A DNA stretch of 42,393 nt from assembly GCF_022179065.1 (NCBI RefSeq), contig NZ_BPQD01000048.1:1-42393 (forward strand), read 5' to 3'. Within the stretch, counting starts at the first letter, position 1. Every line of letters starts with the position of its first letter. The stretch comes from Methylobacterium adhaesivum (lineage in GTDB: Bacteria > Pseudomonadota > Alphaproteobacteria > Rhizobiales > Beijerinckiaceae). The position numbers and the translations under genes are program-made. Shown here piece by piece: positions 25,123 to 32,448 of this stretch. The notes beneath the pieces were generated by a model. It did not search any database, was not told the origin of the DNA, and was given only the letters and a program-made list of their open reading frames with translations.

Positions 25123-25686
25123 TCAGGCGGCGGTCGAGCCTTGCGCCTGGAACAGGGCGACGCGCAGGTCCTTGGCCTCGTAGATGCGGGTGCCGTCGGC
25201 CTCGAGCCAGCCATCGGCGATGCCGAGGACGAGCTTGCCGAGGCGCACGCGCTTGATGTCGATGCCGTAGACCACCTTGGTCACCGTCGGCAGCACCTGA
25301 TCGGAGAACTTCACCTCGCCGACGCCCAGCGCCCGGCCGCGCCCGGGGGCGCCGAGCCAGCCGAGGTGGAAGCCCACGAGCTGCCACAGGGCATCGAGGC
25401 CGAGGCAGCCCGGCATCACCGGATCGTTCTTGAAGTGGCAGCCGAAGAACCAGAGGTCCGGCCGGATGTCGAACTCCGCCAGCACGTGGCCCTTGCCGTG
25501 GGCGCCGCCCTCGGCGCCGATGGAGACGATGCGGTCGAACATCAGCATCGGCGGCAGGGGCAGCTGGGCGTTGCCGGCTCCGAACAGCTCGCCGCGCCCG
25601 CAGGCCAGCAAGTCCTCGTAGGAGTACTGCGTCGCCCGGGCGGGGGCCGGGGTGCCGGCGGGTGCGGTGGTATCGGAAGAAGACAT
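25123..25686 (-). CDS. fabA: 3-Hydroxydecanoyl-ACP dehydratase/isomerase FabA
   Basis: A 187-residue bifunctional hot-dog-fold enzyme that dehydrates 3-hydroxydecanoyl-ACP and isomerises the product to the cis-3 form, which starts the unsaturated fatty acid branch. The active-site pair is His84 (in [13 protein letters not shown]) and Asp98 (LGLDALWQL), a constant offset of 14 from His70 and Asp84 of E. coli. An Ala/Pro/Thr-rich extension of about 15 residues precedes the conserved [14 protein letters not shown]. The gene is the first of a fabA-fabB operon and is divergent from irr, a gene order known from rhizobia. Confidence 0.95.
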   Translation of the reverse strand: MSSSDTTAPAGTPAPARATQYSYEDLLACGRGELFGAGNAQLPLPPMLMFDRIVSIGAEGGAHGKGHVLAEFDIRPDLWFFGCHFKNDPVMPGCLGLDALWQLVGFHLGWLGAPGRGRALGVGEVKFSDQVLPTVTKVVYGIDIKRVRLGKLVLGIADGWLEADGTRIYEAKDLRVALFQAQGSTAA

Positions 25687-25976
25687 GATGAGCGGATCGG
25701 TCCTCGGGGTTGGGGGTCCGGCACGCGACACACGGACCTGGGGGCCGGATTCAGAGGCCCGATTTGGCACGAAGCGGCGCCTCGTTAACACAGGGGATCG
25801 GCACCTCAAAGGTGCCGGGCCGGGCCCCACGTCCTGGCGTCGGGGTCCGCGCCCGGGCGCGACGGCCGGGGAGCGCCCACCGACGGGGCCGCATGACGGG
25901 CGCGCGGGAGCCTCGGCTTGCGGCACGCCCGCGGGTTCCGTATAAAACACGCTGCGAAGATCGAAGTTTGGATGAA
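25687..25976. promoter_or_regulatory. Shared promoter region of fabA-fabB and irr
   Basis: The 290 bases between two divergent genes must hold both promoters. A TATAAAAC at 25941-25948, about 30 bases before the irr start, is a reasonable -10-like element. An eight-bp hairpin (25799-25806 with 25810-25817, loop CAA) lies about 113 bases before fabA and could act in the fabA leader. I could not identify an iron-control box or a FabR/FadR-type operator by eye. Confidence 0.4.
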
Positions 25977-26498
25977 ATGTCAGCCACCGCGATTCCGAAC
26001 CTGCCGCCGTTCCCGGCTGCGCTGAACGCGCGGACGTCCCTTACCTCGGGCGACGTCGCCGGCCGTCGCGGCTGTCCGCTCTCCGATCTGCGCGACCGCC
26101 TGCGCCGGGCCGGCCTGCGGCCGACGCGCCAGCGCCTGTCCCTGGGCTGGCTCCTGTTCGGGCGCGGCGACCGTCACCTCACGGCCGAAATGCTGTACGA
26201 CGAGGCCATGCGCGCCAAGGTGCCGGTGTCCCTCGCCACGGTCTACAACACCCTGCACCAGTTCACGGAAGCCGGCCTGCTGCGCCAGCTCGCGCTTGAC
26301 GGGTCGAAGGCCTATTTCGACACGAACCCGAGCGAGCACCACCACTTCTTCCTCGAGGACGAGGGACAGGTTCTCGACATGCCCGATTGCGGCATCACCG
26401 TCGATTCGCTCCCCGATGCCCCCGAGGGCATGGAGATCGCCGGCGTCGAGGTGATCGTGCGCCTGCGCCGTCGCGGCGCCCCTGCGCGCAAGGCCTGA
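25977..26498 (+). CDS. irr: Iron response regulator Irr (Fur family)
   Basis: A 173-residue Fur-superfamily transcription factor. After a variable N-terminus of about 35 residues comes the winged helix: [30 protein letters not shown] and the recognition helix [18 protein letters not shown]. The dimerisation domain begins with a run of three histidines ([18 protein letters not shown]), characteristic of Irr, where it contributes to heme binding. Irr of alphaproteobacteria accumulates under iron limitation and represses heme and iron-using genes; heme triggers its inactivation or degradation. No CP-type heme regulatory motif is evident near the N-terminus; the N-terminal Cys is in RRGCPLSDL, a Cys-Pro pair, which could serve as one and is worth noting. 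The ATG at 25977 is in frame with the conserved core. A strong terminator follows 27 bases after the stop. Confidence 0.88.
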   Translation: MSATAIPNLPPFPAALNARTSLTSGDVAGRRGCPLSDLRDRLRRAGLRPTRQRLSLGWLLFGRGDRHLTAEMLYDEAMRAKVPVSLATVYNTLHQFTEAGLLRQLALDGSKAYFDTNPSEHHHFFLEDEGQVLDMPDCGITVDSLPDAPEGMEIAGVEVIVRLRRRGAPARKA

Positions 26499-26524
26499 TC
26501 CACCGTCGATCCCTCGATTTCGCA

Positions 26525-26560
26525 CATGAAAAAGGCCCGGGCGACCGGGCCTTTTTCATG
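26525..26560. terminator. Bidirectional Rho-independent terminator between irr and the SH3-domain gene
   Basis: A perfect 16-bp inverted repeat (26525-26540 with 26545-26560, loop GCGA) has GGCCCGG at its core flanked by A5 on the left and T5 on the right, so it works in both directions. The flanking genes converge on it. Confidence 0.93.
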
Positions 26561-26604
26561 TCCGGGCGGGTCCTCGCGCGGCGGACGCTCGGTCCAGCGG
26601 ACGC

Positions 26605-27210
26605 TCAGTCCACCCGCTCGCCCGGATAGACGCCCCACAGGCGCTCCTGGCGGATGTAGCCGTCGACGTCGCCCCCCTTCTGCGGCAGGGCGACGATGAT
26701 CCGGCACCACGTACCGGTGCAGGTCTTCACGCTGCCGATGACGCCGGCCTGGAGGCGGGCTTCCTCGGCGGAGGTGTCGTCGGCGCGGGCATACAGGACG
26801 GTGTCCGGCTTGGCGTCACCTTTGCCATCTCCCTTGCCCGCCGCCCGCGAGGCCGTGACGATGGAGGTGCGCCGCCCCGAGAGGAGCGAGTGCAGCACCC
26901 AGCCCTCGGTACCCTCGGAATCGCGGATGCGGCGCCAGGTCTCGAATTCGCCGATGATCTCCACGGGCAGGCCGGCGCGCTGGAACACCCACAGGGTACG
27001 GTGATCCTTGGACGGTCCCTCGCGCAGATTCACGCGGTCGGTCTTGAGGCTGGCGTAGCGCGGCAGGGGCAGCCCCGTCTTCGAGCCGACGGACGCCCCG
27101 GGGGTGGATGGCGGGGGCGGTGCCGCCACGGCCGGTCCCGCCACGGCGGCGATCGCCAGGGCCAGGGCGAAGGAAGTGGTCTTGACGAAAGGGGTCTTGT
27201 CGAGCGCCAT
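26605..27210 (-). CDS. Secreted bacterial SH3-domain protein
   Basis: A 201-residue protein with a signal peptide (about 1-29, cleavage after VAA) and an extracytoplasmic mature part. Residues about 50-115 form a bacterial SH3-like domain: YASLKTDRVNLREGPSKDH, then WVFQRAGLPVEIIGEFETW and DSEGTEGWVLHSLLSGRR. A second, weaker SH3-like unit follows (LQAGVIGSVKTCTGTWCRI), with two cysteines five residues apart. Such proteins usually bind peptidoglycan or sense the envelope; this DUF1058-like type is common in alphaproteobacteria, with unknown role. The ATG at 27210 has AAGGA ten bases upstream. Confidence 0.82.
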   Translation of the reverse strand: MALDKTPFVKTTSFALALAIAAVAGPAVAAPPPPSTPGASVGSKTGLPLPRYASLKTDRVNLREGPSKDHRTLWVFQRAGLPVEIIGEFETWRRIRDSEGTEGWVLHSLLSGRRTSIVTASRAAGKGDGKGDAKPDTVLYARADDTSAEEARLQAGVIGSVKTCTGTWCRIIVALPQKGGDVDGYIRQERLWGVYPGERVD

Positions 27211-27493
27211 CGTCCGGTGTCCTTGACGGCGCGGCGGTGCCGGTCCTGGCCGACGCCCCGGCGCGCATTGTGTTCCGCCCTCTCTCTGATAGAGAGGCCG
27301 AGGGGGCTGGGGCGAGGGTCGCCGCCGGTCGACGGCCCCTGTCTCGATGTTCGTGTCCGGTGATCGTGTCTTGGCCCAGCTGTGGTTAACGCACGGTAAG
27401 CCAGGACGCCGTTTCGCCAGAACGGTGCGCCGAAACCCCGAGCGACCCCGATCCGGGGTCCGACCCGGGGATCGTTCGCGTCAAGGAGGGTGC

Positions 27494-28498
27494 ATGCAGT
27501 CGCTCAAGCGCAAGCCGCTGGTCGTGGTCACTCGACGGCTGCCCGAGGTGGTGGAGACGCGCATGCGCGAACTCTTCGAGATCCGCGCCAACGCCGACGA
27601 CAAGCCCCTGAGCCGGGACGATCTGGCCGCCGCCTTGCGCGAGGCCGACGTCCTCGTGCCGACGGTGACCGACGAGATCGATGCCGAACTCCTGGCCGAG
27701 GCTGGGCCGAACCTCGGCCTCATCGCGAATTTCGGCAACGGCGTCGATCACATCGACGTCGCCGCGGCCTTGGAGCGCGGCATCACCGTCACCAACACGC
27801 CCGGCGTGCTGACGGAGGACACCGCCGATATGACCATGGCGCTGATCCTGGCGGTGGCCCGCCGGGTCACCGAGGGCGCGCGCATCATCCCCGACGACGC
27901 CTGGGATTCGGGCTGGTCGCCGACCTGGATGCTCGGGCGCCGCATCACCGGCAAGCGCCTCGGCATCGTCGGCATGGGCCGCATCGGCCAGGCGCTCGCC
28001 CGCCGCGCCAAGGCGTTCGGCCTGCAGATCCACTACCACAACCGCCGCCGGGTGCCGGCCGCCATCGAGCGCGACCTTGAAGCCACCTACTGGGAATCCC
28101 TCGACCAGATGCTGGCGCGCGTCGACATCGTGTCGGTGAACTGCCCGCACACCCCGGCGACCTATCACCTCCTGTCGGCCCGCCGCCTCAAGCTGCTCAA
28201 GCCCGAGGCCGTGGTGGTGAACACGGCCCGCGGCGAGGTGATCGACGAGAGCGCGCTGGCCCGACTCATCGAGGCCGGCGACGTCGCGGGCGCGGGCCTC
28301 GACGTGTTCGAGCAGGAGCCCGCCGTGAGCCCCCGCCTCGTCAAGCTCGCCCGGTCCGGCAAGGTCGTGCTCCTGCCGCATATGGGGTCGGCGACCCACG
28401 AGAGCCGCATCGACATGGGCGAGAAGGTGATCATCAACATCAAGTCGTTCATGGACGGCCACCGCCCGCCGGACCGCGTCCTGCCCAGCATGCTCTGA
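27494..28498 (+). CDS. D-isomer-specific 2-hydroxyacid dehydrogenase (glyoxylate reductase-like)
   Basis: A 334-residue NAD(P)H-dependent dehydrogenase of the GyaR/hydroxypyruvate reductase group. The ATG at 27494 follows a perfect AAGGAGGG. The Rossmann motif GMGRIG is at 160-165, the catalytic triad Arg246 (NTARGEV), Glu275 (FEQEP) and His296 (LPHMGSA) is complete, and the substrate loop NFGNGVDHID is near 80-89. Reduction of glyoxylate to glycolate, or of hydroxypyruvate to D-glycerate, is likely; cofactor preference cannot be fixed by eye. In methylotrophs a separate hydroxypyruvate reductase works in the serine cycle, and nothing here links this gene to that cycle. It appears monocistronic. 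Confidence 0.88.
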   Translation: MQSLKRKPLVVVTRRLPEVVETRMRELFEIRANADDKPLSRDDLAAALREADVLVPTVTDEIDAELLAEAGPNLGLIANFGNGVDHIDVAAALERGITVTNTPGVLTEDTADMTMALILAVARRVTEGARIIPDDAWDSGWSPTWMLGRRITGKRLGIVGMGRIGQALARRAKAFGLQIHYHNRRRVPAAIERDLEATYWESLDQMLARVDIVSVNCPHTPATYHLLSARRLKLLKPEAVVVNTARGEVIDESALARLIEAGDVAGAGLDVFEQEPAVSPRLVKLARSGKVVLLPHMGSATHESRIDMGEKVIINIKSFMDGHRPPDRVLPSML

Positions 28499-28731
28499 GG
28501 ATTTCGCGACACGCGGGATCCGGCGCCGCGCCCAGAGAGAGAACCGGCGGGGATCGGGGGTTCGGCGAGACCCGCCGAGGCCTGCCGGCGCACGGGGCTT
28601 CCCCGCCCTGGCGTTTCGTCGGGAACGGAGTACTGAACCTCGGACGAACGGGGGAACGGGCCCGGACACGACACGTTGTCCGGCGTCTGACACGCGTTGT
28701 GTTGGTGGACGTAGCGTAGATCGGGAGTAGC

Positions 28732-29775
28732 ATGGCCGCGGACACCCCGTTGACCGAGGCAGAGCCGGGCCGGGCGGTGGCAGACGACGATTTCCGCCGG
28801 TTCGCGGACTTCGTGCCGCTGATGATGTGGCGCACGGATCCCCAAGGCCGCATCGTCCATCACAACGAATCCTGGCTCGCTTTCACCGGTCGCTCTCAGG
28901 CCGAGGAGCGGGACTGCTGGCGCCGTGGCCTGCACCCCGATGATGCGGACTCCCACCTTGCCGCGTTCGAGACGGCCCTGGCCGAGCGGACCCCCTTCAC
29001 CGCGGAGTTCCGCCTGCGCCGGCACGACGGCGCCTATCGCTGGCTCCTCGACACCGGCAAACCGCTCCACCGCAACGGAACCTTCGAGGGCTATGTCGGC
29101 ACCTGCGTCGACATCACGGAGCGCAAGGAGGCCCGCGAGCATTCCGAGCGCGCCCTGGTGGAGAAGGAAGCGCTTCTGGCCGAAGTCTACCACCGGGTGC
29201 GCAACAATCTTCAGGTGATGGTCAGCCTCATCGGCCTGTACGGCCGGGCGGCCCCGGCGCCGTGCCGGGGCAGCTTCGAGGCCCTGGGCCAGCGGGTGCG
29301 GGCCATCGCCCTGGTGCAGCAGCACCTCCACGAGGCGCCCCACATCGCCTCCATCGACCTACGGGACTACCTCCACCGCCTCGCCTCGGGGCTCGGGCAG
29401 CTGCGTCGGGCCGGACGGATCGGTGTCACCATCGGCGGGTCCGGCACCAGTCTCGTCGAGCCGCGCACGGCCAATGCCCTCGGGATGATCGTTGCCGAAG
29501 TGGTGTCGGAATGCCTCGACACCACGGCCGAGAGCGTCGCCTGCGCCATTTCGATCACCATCGATGCGGCGGCGGGCGCTCCCGTGCGCCTCTGCCTCGT
29601 TTCGAGCAGCGATGCCGGAGCGACCCCCTCCGGAAAGGTCGAGGTGCCCAATCTCGGGCCCCGCCTCATCGCCGCCTACGCCGCCCAGGCCGAGATCGCC
29701 GCCCACGGCCTCGGCACCCGGGCGGAGCCGCTGATCCTCCAACTGCCGGAAGTGCTGGTCCATCCGGCGGACTAA
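28732..29775 (+). CDS. PAS-domain HisKA_2 sensor protein with degenerate ATPase domain
   Basis: A 347-residue protein with no membrane segment. Residues about 20-130 are a PAS fold with PAC motif (MMWRTDPQGRIVHHNESW, FRLRRHDGAYRWLLDTGKP, GTCVDITERK). The dimerisation helix follows with EVYHRVRNNLQVMVSLIGL and phospho-acceptor candidate His154, typical of the HisKA_2 family. The C-terminal domain sits where the ATPase should be, but its N-box reads NALGMIVAEVVSECLDT instead of the usual form with NELVTNALKHA, and the DxGxG and GLGLxL glycine boxes are missing or changed (NLGPRLIAAYAAQ). It may bind no ATP. GGGAG precedes the ATG at 28732. No response regulator gene is adjacent. Confidence 0.75.
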   Translation: MAADTPLTEAEPGRAVADDDFRRFADFVPLMMWRTDPQGRIVHHNESWLAFTGRSQAEERDCWRRGLHPDDADSHLAAFETALAERTPFTAEFRLRRHDGAYRWLLDTGKPLHRNGTFEGYVGTCVDITERKEAREHSERALVEKEALLAEVYHRVRNNLQVMVSLIGLYGRAAPAPCRGSFEALGQRVRAIALVQQHLHEAPHIASIDLRDYLHRLASGLGQLRRAGRIGVTIGGSGTSLVEPRTANALGMIVAEVVSECLDTTAESVACAISITIDAAAGAPVRLCLVSSSDAGATPSGKVEVPNLGPRLIAAYAAQAEIAAHGLGTRAEPLILQLPEVLVHPAD

Positions 29776-29891
29776 AGCCTCGTCCCGAAAGGTGGCCTCC
29801 GGCTTTCGGGACAAGACGATGCGAAAACAGGCACGTCAGAGCATCGTCCCGAAAGGCGGAGTCCAGCTTACGGGAAAAGACGATGTGACAA
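29776..29891. repeat. Tandem pair of palindromic REP-like elements
   Basis: Two diverged direct copies (29776-29829 and 29840-29891), each of the form AGCNTCGTCCCGAAAGG ... CGGGANAAGACGATGNGA, so each is itself an imperfect palindrome around a CCCGAAA/TTTCGGG core. A third, decayed half-copy (GCACGGTCCCGAA) begins near 29904. This matches a family of palindromic intergenic elements widespread in Hyphomicrobiales genomes. It lies between the sensor gene and sufE on the same strand. Confidence 0.75.
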
Positions 29892-30005
29892 CGGAGGTTT
29901 CGGAGCACGGTCCCGAATACCGCATTCGGAACCCTGCTTGAGGGTCGTATCCCAGGACGGGGGGCCTATATCGGGACCATCCCCGCCACGAGGCCGTCTC
30001 CACCC

Positions 30006-30431
30006 ATGCTGCCGCCCATCGCGACCATCATCGACAATTTCGGGATCCTGGACGAGGGGCCGGACCAGATCGAGTATCTGATCGAGCTCGGCCGCGCCCT
30101 GCCGCCGTTCCCGGAGGATCTCCTCACGGAGGCCAACCGCGTGCACGGCTGCGAGAGCCAGGTGTGGGTCGCTTCCCACATGGACGCCGCCCACGAGCCG
30201 CCCCGGCTGTCGCTGCGGGGCACCAGCGATTCCACCGTCACCAAGGGCCTGATCGCCCTGGTGATGGCGCTCCACGACGGCAAGACCCCGCAGGAGATCG
30301 CGGCGGTGGACGTCTTCGCGGTGTTCCGGGAGATCGGGCTCGGTGCTCACCTCACCTCAAAGCGGTCGAACGGCGTGCGGGCCATGGCCGAGCGCATCCA
30401 TCGCGACGCCGCCCGGCTCCTGGCGGCCTGA
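30006..30431 (+). CDS. sufE: SufE-family cysteine desulfuration protein
   Basis: A 141-residue cytoplasmic sulfur-acceptor protein. The conserved Cys49 lies in HGCESQVW, the sulfur-receiving loop. The N-terminal helix (IIDNFGILDEGPDQIEYLIELGR) and the C-terminal FREIGLGAHLTSKRSNGVRAM segment are family signatures. SufE takes persulfide sulfur from the SufS desulfurase for Fe-S cluster assembly. Here it stands alone with no other suf gene, a common situation in alphaproteobacteria. It follows REP-like repeats and converges on the DUF6456-like gene. Confidence 0.9.
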   Translation: MLPPIATIIDNFGILDEGPDQIEYLIELGRALPPFPEDLLTEANRVHGCESQVWVASHMDAAHEPPRLSLRGTSDSTVTKGLIALVMALHDGKTPQEIAAVDVFAVFREIGLGAHLTSKRSNGVRAMAERIHRDAARLLAA

Positions 30432-30453
30432 TCGCGGCACCGGCACAGGCCGG

Positions 30454-31329
30454 TCAACGCGATCCCGCCTCCCGCCACAGGCGCATCCGGCCTCGGTCAG
30501 GGCCAACAGCCTCGCGCTCGAGGCCGTAATGTTCGGCGAGACGCGCCAGGGCGATGCGGGCCACCACCTTGGCCGAGCGCGCCGGCCAGCGCCGCTCGGC
30601 CTCGATCCGCTCCAATCCCTTGAGAAAGCCGCACAGGTCGATGAGCAGGCCGGAGAGGTCGTTGCCCACGGCGGCGAGGGCGGCCCGCACGCGCTGACGC
30701 GCCGCCAGCATGGTGTCCGAGGCGCTCGACGGGTCGCGCGGCCCCGAGCCGTCGACCTTCGTGCCGCTCCAGTCCGCTCCCAGGCGCGGCATCATCACGG
30801 CCTGGGTCAGGTCGCGGCGCAGGCGTTCGCCGGCCTCGTAGCAGGCCGCATCGATGAGGGGCACGCCGTCCCGGTCGCGCCGCCGGGCCATCCAGGCCAG
30901 GGGACTCTCGGCGGCGTCGCGCAGGGGCCGTTCGGGGCGGTCCTCGCCCTCGAGGTCGAGGTGTTGGGCGAGGTAAGGCGGCTGCGCGCCGGCCCGCTCG
31001 CGGCGCAGGCGGGCCCGCCCCGCCGGGCTCAGGGTGAGGCGCGCGTTCCGGCCCGCCGCCCGCTCCGCCAGATCGGCGCCGAGGAGGGCCGCGCCCGCCG
31101 CCGCCGGGAAACGCCCGGCCCCGAGGGACACGCCGCCACCACCGACCCGCACGACGAGCCCCGCGCCATCCTCCGCCGTGGGGTCCGGCAGGGCGTAGGC
31201 CCCCTCCTCCCCGAGCGCCGCCAGGAGCCGCAGGGCCTCGCGGCCAAGAACCGGCGCGAGCCCCGCGGGGCGGACGCCACGTCGAGGCCCCGAAGACGGC
31301 TGGCGAATTTTGTTCATGATTTGTTCCAT
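30454..31329 (-). CDS. DUF6456-like protein, probable DNA-associated
   Basis: A 291-residue cytoplasmic protein with a C-terminal domain (about 130-285) that I recognise as the DUF6456 type: [71 protein letters not shown], and [24 protein letters not shown]. The last part looks like a helical, positively charged module and has been treated as HTH-like. The N-terminal part holds Gly/Ala-rich segments resembling a winged-helix-like unit. The start may be ATG 31329 or 31317; neither has a good ribosome-binding site. It lies downstream of mucR on the same strand but beyond a long hairpin. The function is unknown. Confidence 0.6.
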   Translation of the reverse strand: MEQIMNKIRQPSSGPRRGVRPAGLAPVLGREALRLLAALGEEGAYALPDPTAEDGAGLVVRVGGGGVSLGAGRFPAAAGAALLGADLAERAAGRNARLTLSPAGRARLRRERAGAQPPYLAQHLDLEGEDRPERPLRDAAESPLAWMARRRDRDGVPLIDAACYEAGERLRRDLTQAVMMPRLGADWSGTKVDGSGPRDPSSASDTMLAARQRVRAALAAVGNDLSGLLIDLCGFLKGLERIEAERRWPARSAKVVARIALARLAEHYGLEREAVGPDRGRMRLWREAGSR

Positions 31330-31395
31330 AAGTTACGCGGGCGATCCCGTCGCCGTGCAACTCATGGTAAAGGATATAAATCCTAAATCAAGCCT

Positions 31396-31431
31396 TCCGG
31401 TCGAACGAGATCCTCATCTCGTTCGACCGGA
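31396..31431 (-). terminator. Long perfect hairpin downstream of mucR
   Basis: A perfect 16-bp stem (31396-31411 with 31416-31431, loop CCTC) starts 26 bases after the mucR stop. On the minus strand it is followed by AGGCTTGATTTAGG, which is only moderately U-rich. A terminator or mRNA-stabilising hairpin is likely. Confidence 0.7.
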
Positions 31432-31457
31432 CAGCCGCCTCGCGGAGGCGGCGGCGC

Positions 31458-31892
31458 TTAGGCCGCTTCGTCGTAGCTTCCGTTGCGGCTCTGACCGAGA
31501 CCGATGGCCTTCGCGAGGTCGGAGCGGGCCTTGGCATAGTTCGGCGCCACCATCGGATAGTCGGGCGGCAGGCCCCACTTCGCCCGGTACTGTTCAGGAC
31601 TCATGTCGTACTTCGCCCGCAGGTGACGCTTCAGGGATTTGAAGACGCGGCCATCTTCCAGGCAGATGATGTGGTCGGCGGTCACGGACTTCTTCACGGA
31701 CACGGCCGGCTGCTGCGGCGCGGCGGCAACCTTGGGCTGCTCCTGTCCGCTGCCGATCTGCGTCAGCGACGCGTGGACACGGGTGATGAGTTGCGCCAGC
31801 TCCGCCGTCGGGACCGGATTGTTGCTGACGTAGGCCGAAACGATGTCGACCGTCAGGTCCACGTAATCCACCGAATTTTCGATTTCACTCAT
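31458..31892 (-). CDS. mucR: MucR/Ros-family transcriptional regulator
   Basis: A 144-residue regulator of the Ros/MucR family, which controls exopolysaccharide, motility, symbiosis and cell-cycle genes in alphaproteobacteria. The helical N-terminus ([20 protein letters not shown]) mediates oligomerisation. The DNA-binding domain contains [21 protein letters not shown] followed by [25 protein letters not shown]. At the positions of the Ros zinc ligands I see Cys77, Asp80, His90 and Tyr95, so two of the four are replaced. An AT-rich leader lies upstream, as expected of a gene whose product binds AT-rich DNA and often represses itself. A hairpin closes the gene. Confidence 0.9.
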   Translation of the reverse strand: MSEIENSVDYVDLTVDIVSAYVSNNPVPTAELAQLITRVHASLTQIGSGQEQPKVAAAPQQPAVSVKKSVTADHIICLEDGRVFKSLKRHLRAKYDMSPEQYRAKWGLPPDYPMVAPNYAKARSDLAKAIGLGQSRNGSYDEAA

Positions 31893-32448
31893 AGTCTTCT
31901 GTTTTCCCTCACTGCACGGTTCCCGAGGAGACGGCGAATCCCATTCGATTTCGCGCTCGAAGTGTTACGGGTCGACGGCTGTTTGCAGCATCGACGTCTC
32001 GCCTTCGGCGGATGTGCCAATCCATCCCGGCGTCCCGCGCCATCAAGCAGAACAAATGATAGTCAGCTCGACGACTGAAAACAAGCCAGTTGACGCGCAC
32101 ATTCTCAGTAAAGCCGATTTGAAACATAATTCATTCATTCAGTTTGCGGCATTCATTCGCCCGAACCGCACAAATCGTCGCACTGTACGATAATGTACTT
32201 CCGGTTGCTCACGCGGCGTCATGCAAGCGTGGCCGGTGGTTGAACGGTGTCGATCCCTTCGAACGTCAGCCCATCCGGCAAGCCCCCTCTTTGAGGCCCT
32301 GATCCAAACCTCTTGCCAGCGACCTCGCCGGCCCTGCACATGGGGGCACAATCGACGAAGGCGACGGGCCGGTCGGGCCTGGATCGGTCGTAGTCAGACC
32401 GACCCCGCCCATGCCACCCAGCGCCGGCCCGGTCCGAGGATTCTTGCC
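31893..32448. promoter_or_regulatory. AT-rich divergent regulatory region of mucR and oligopeptidase gene
   Basis: These 556 bases hold no supported gene. The part from about 31900 to 32200 is clearly richer in A and T than the rest of the window, including three tandem ATTC units at 32129-32140 and two more at 32151-32158. MucR-family proteins bind AT-rich sites containing T-A steps, so autoregulation here is a reasonable inference. The half next to the peptidase gene is ordinary GC-rich DNA. Confidence 0.45.

Noticed and set aside
29776-29933. Spaced repeats considered as a CRISPR array
   Set aside because: Only two full copies, each internally palindromic over its whole length, with about ten bases between them and no cas genes; they are REP-like elements.
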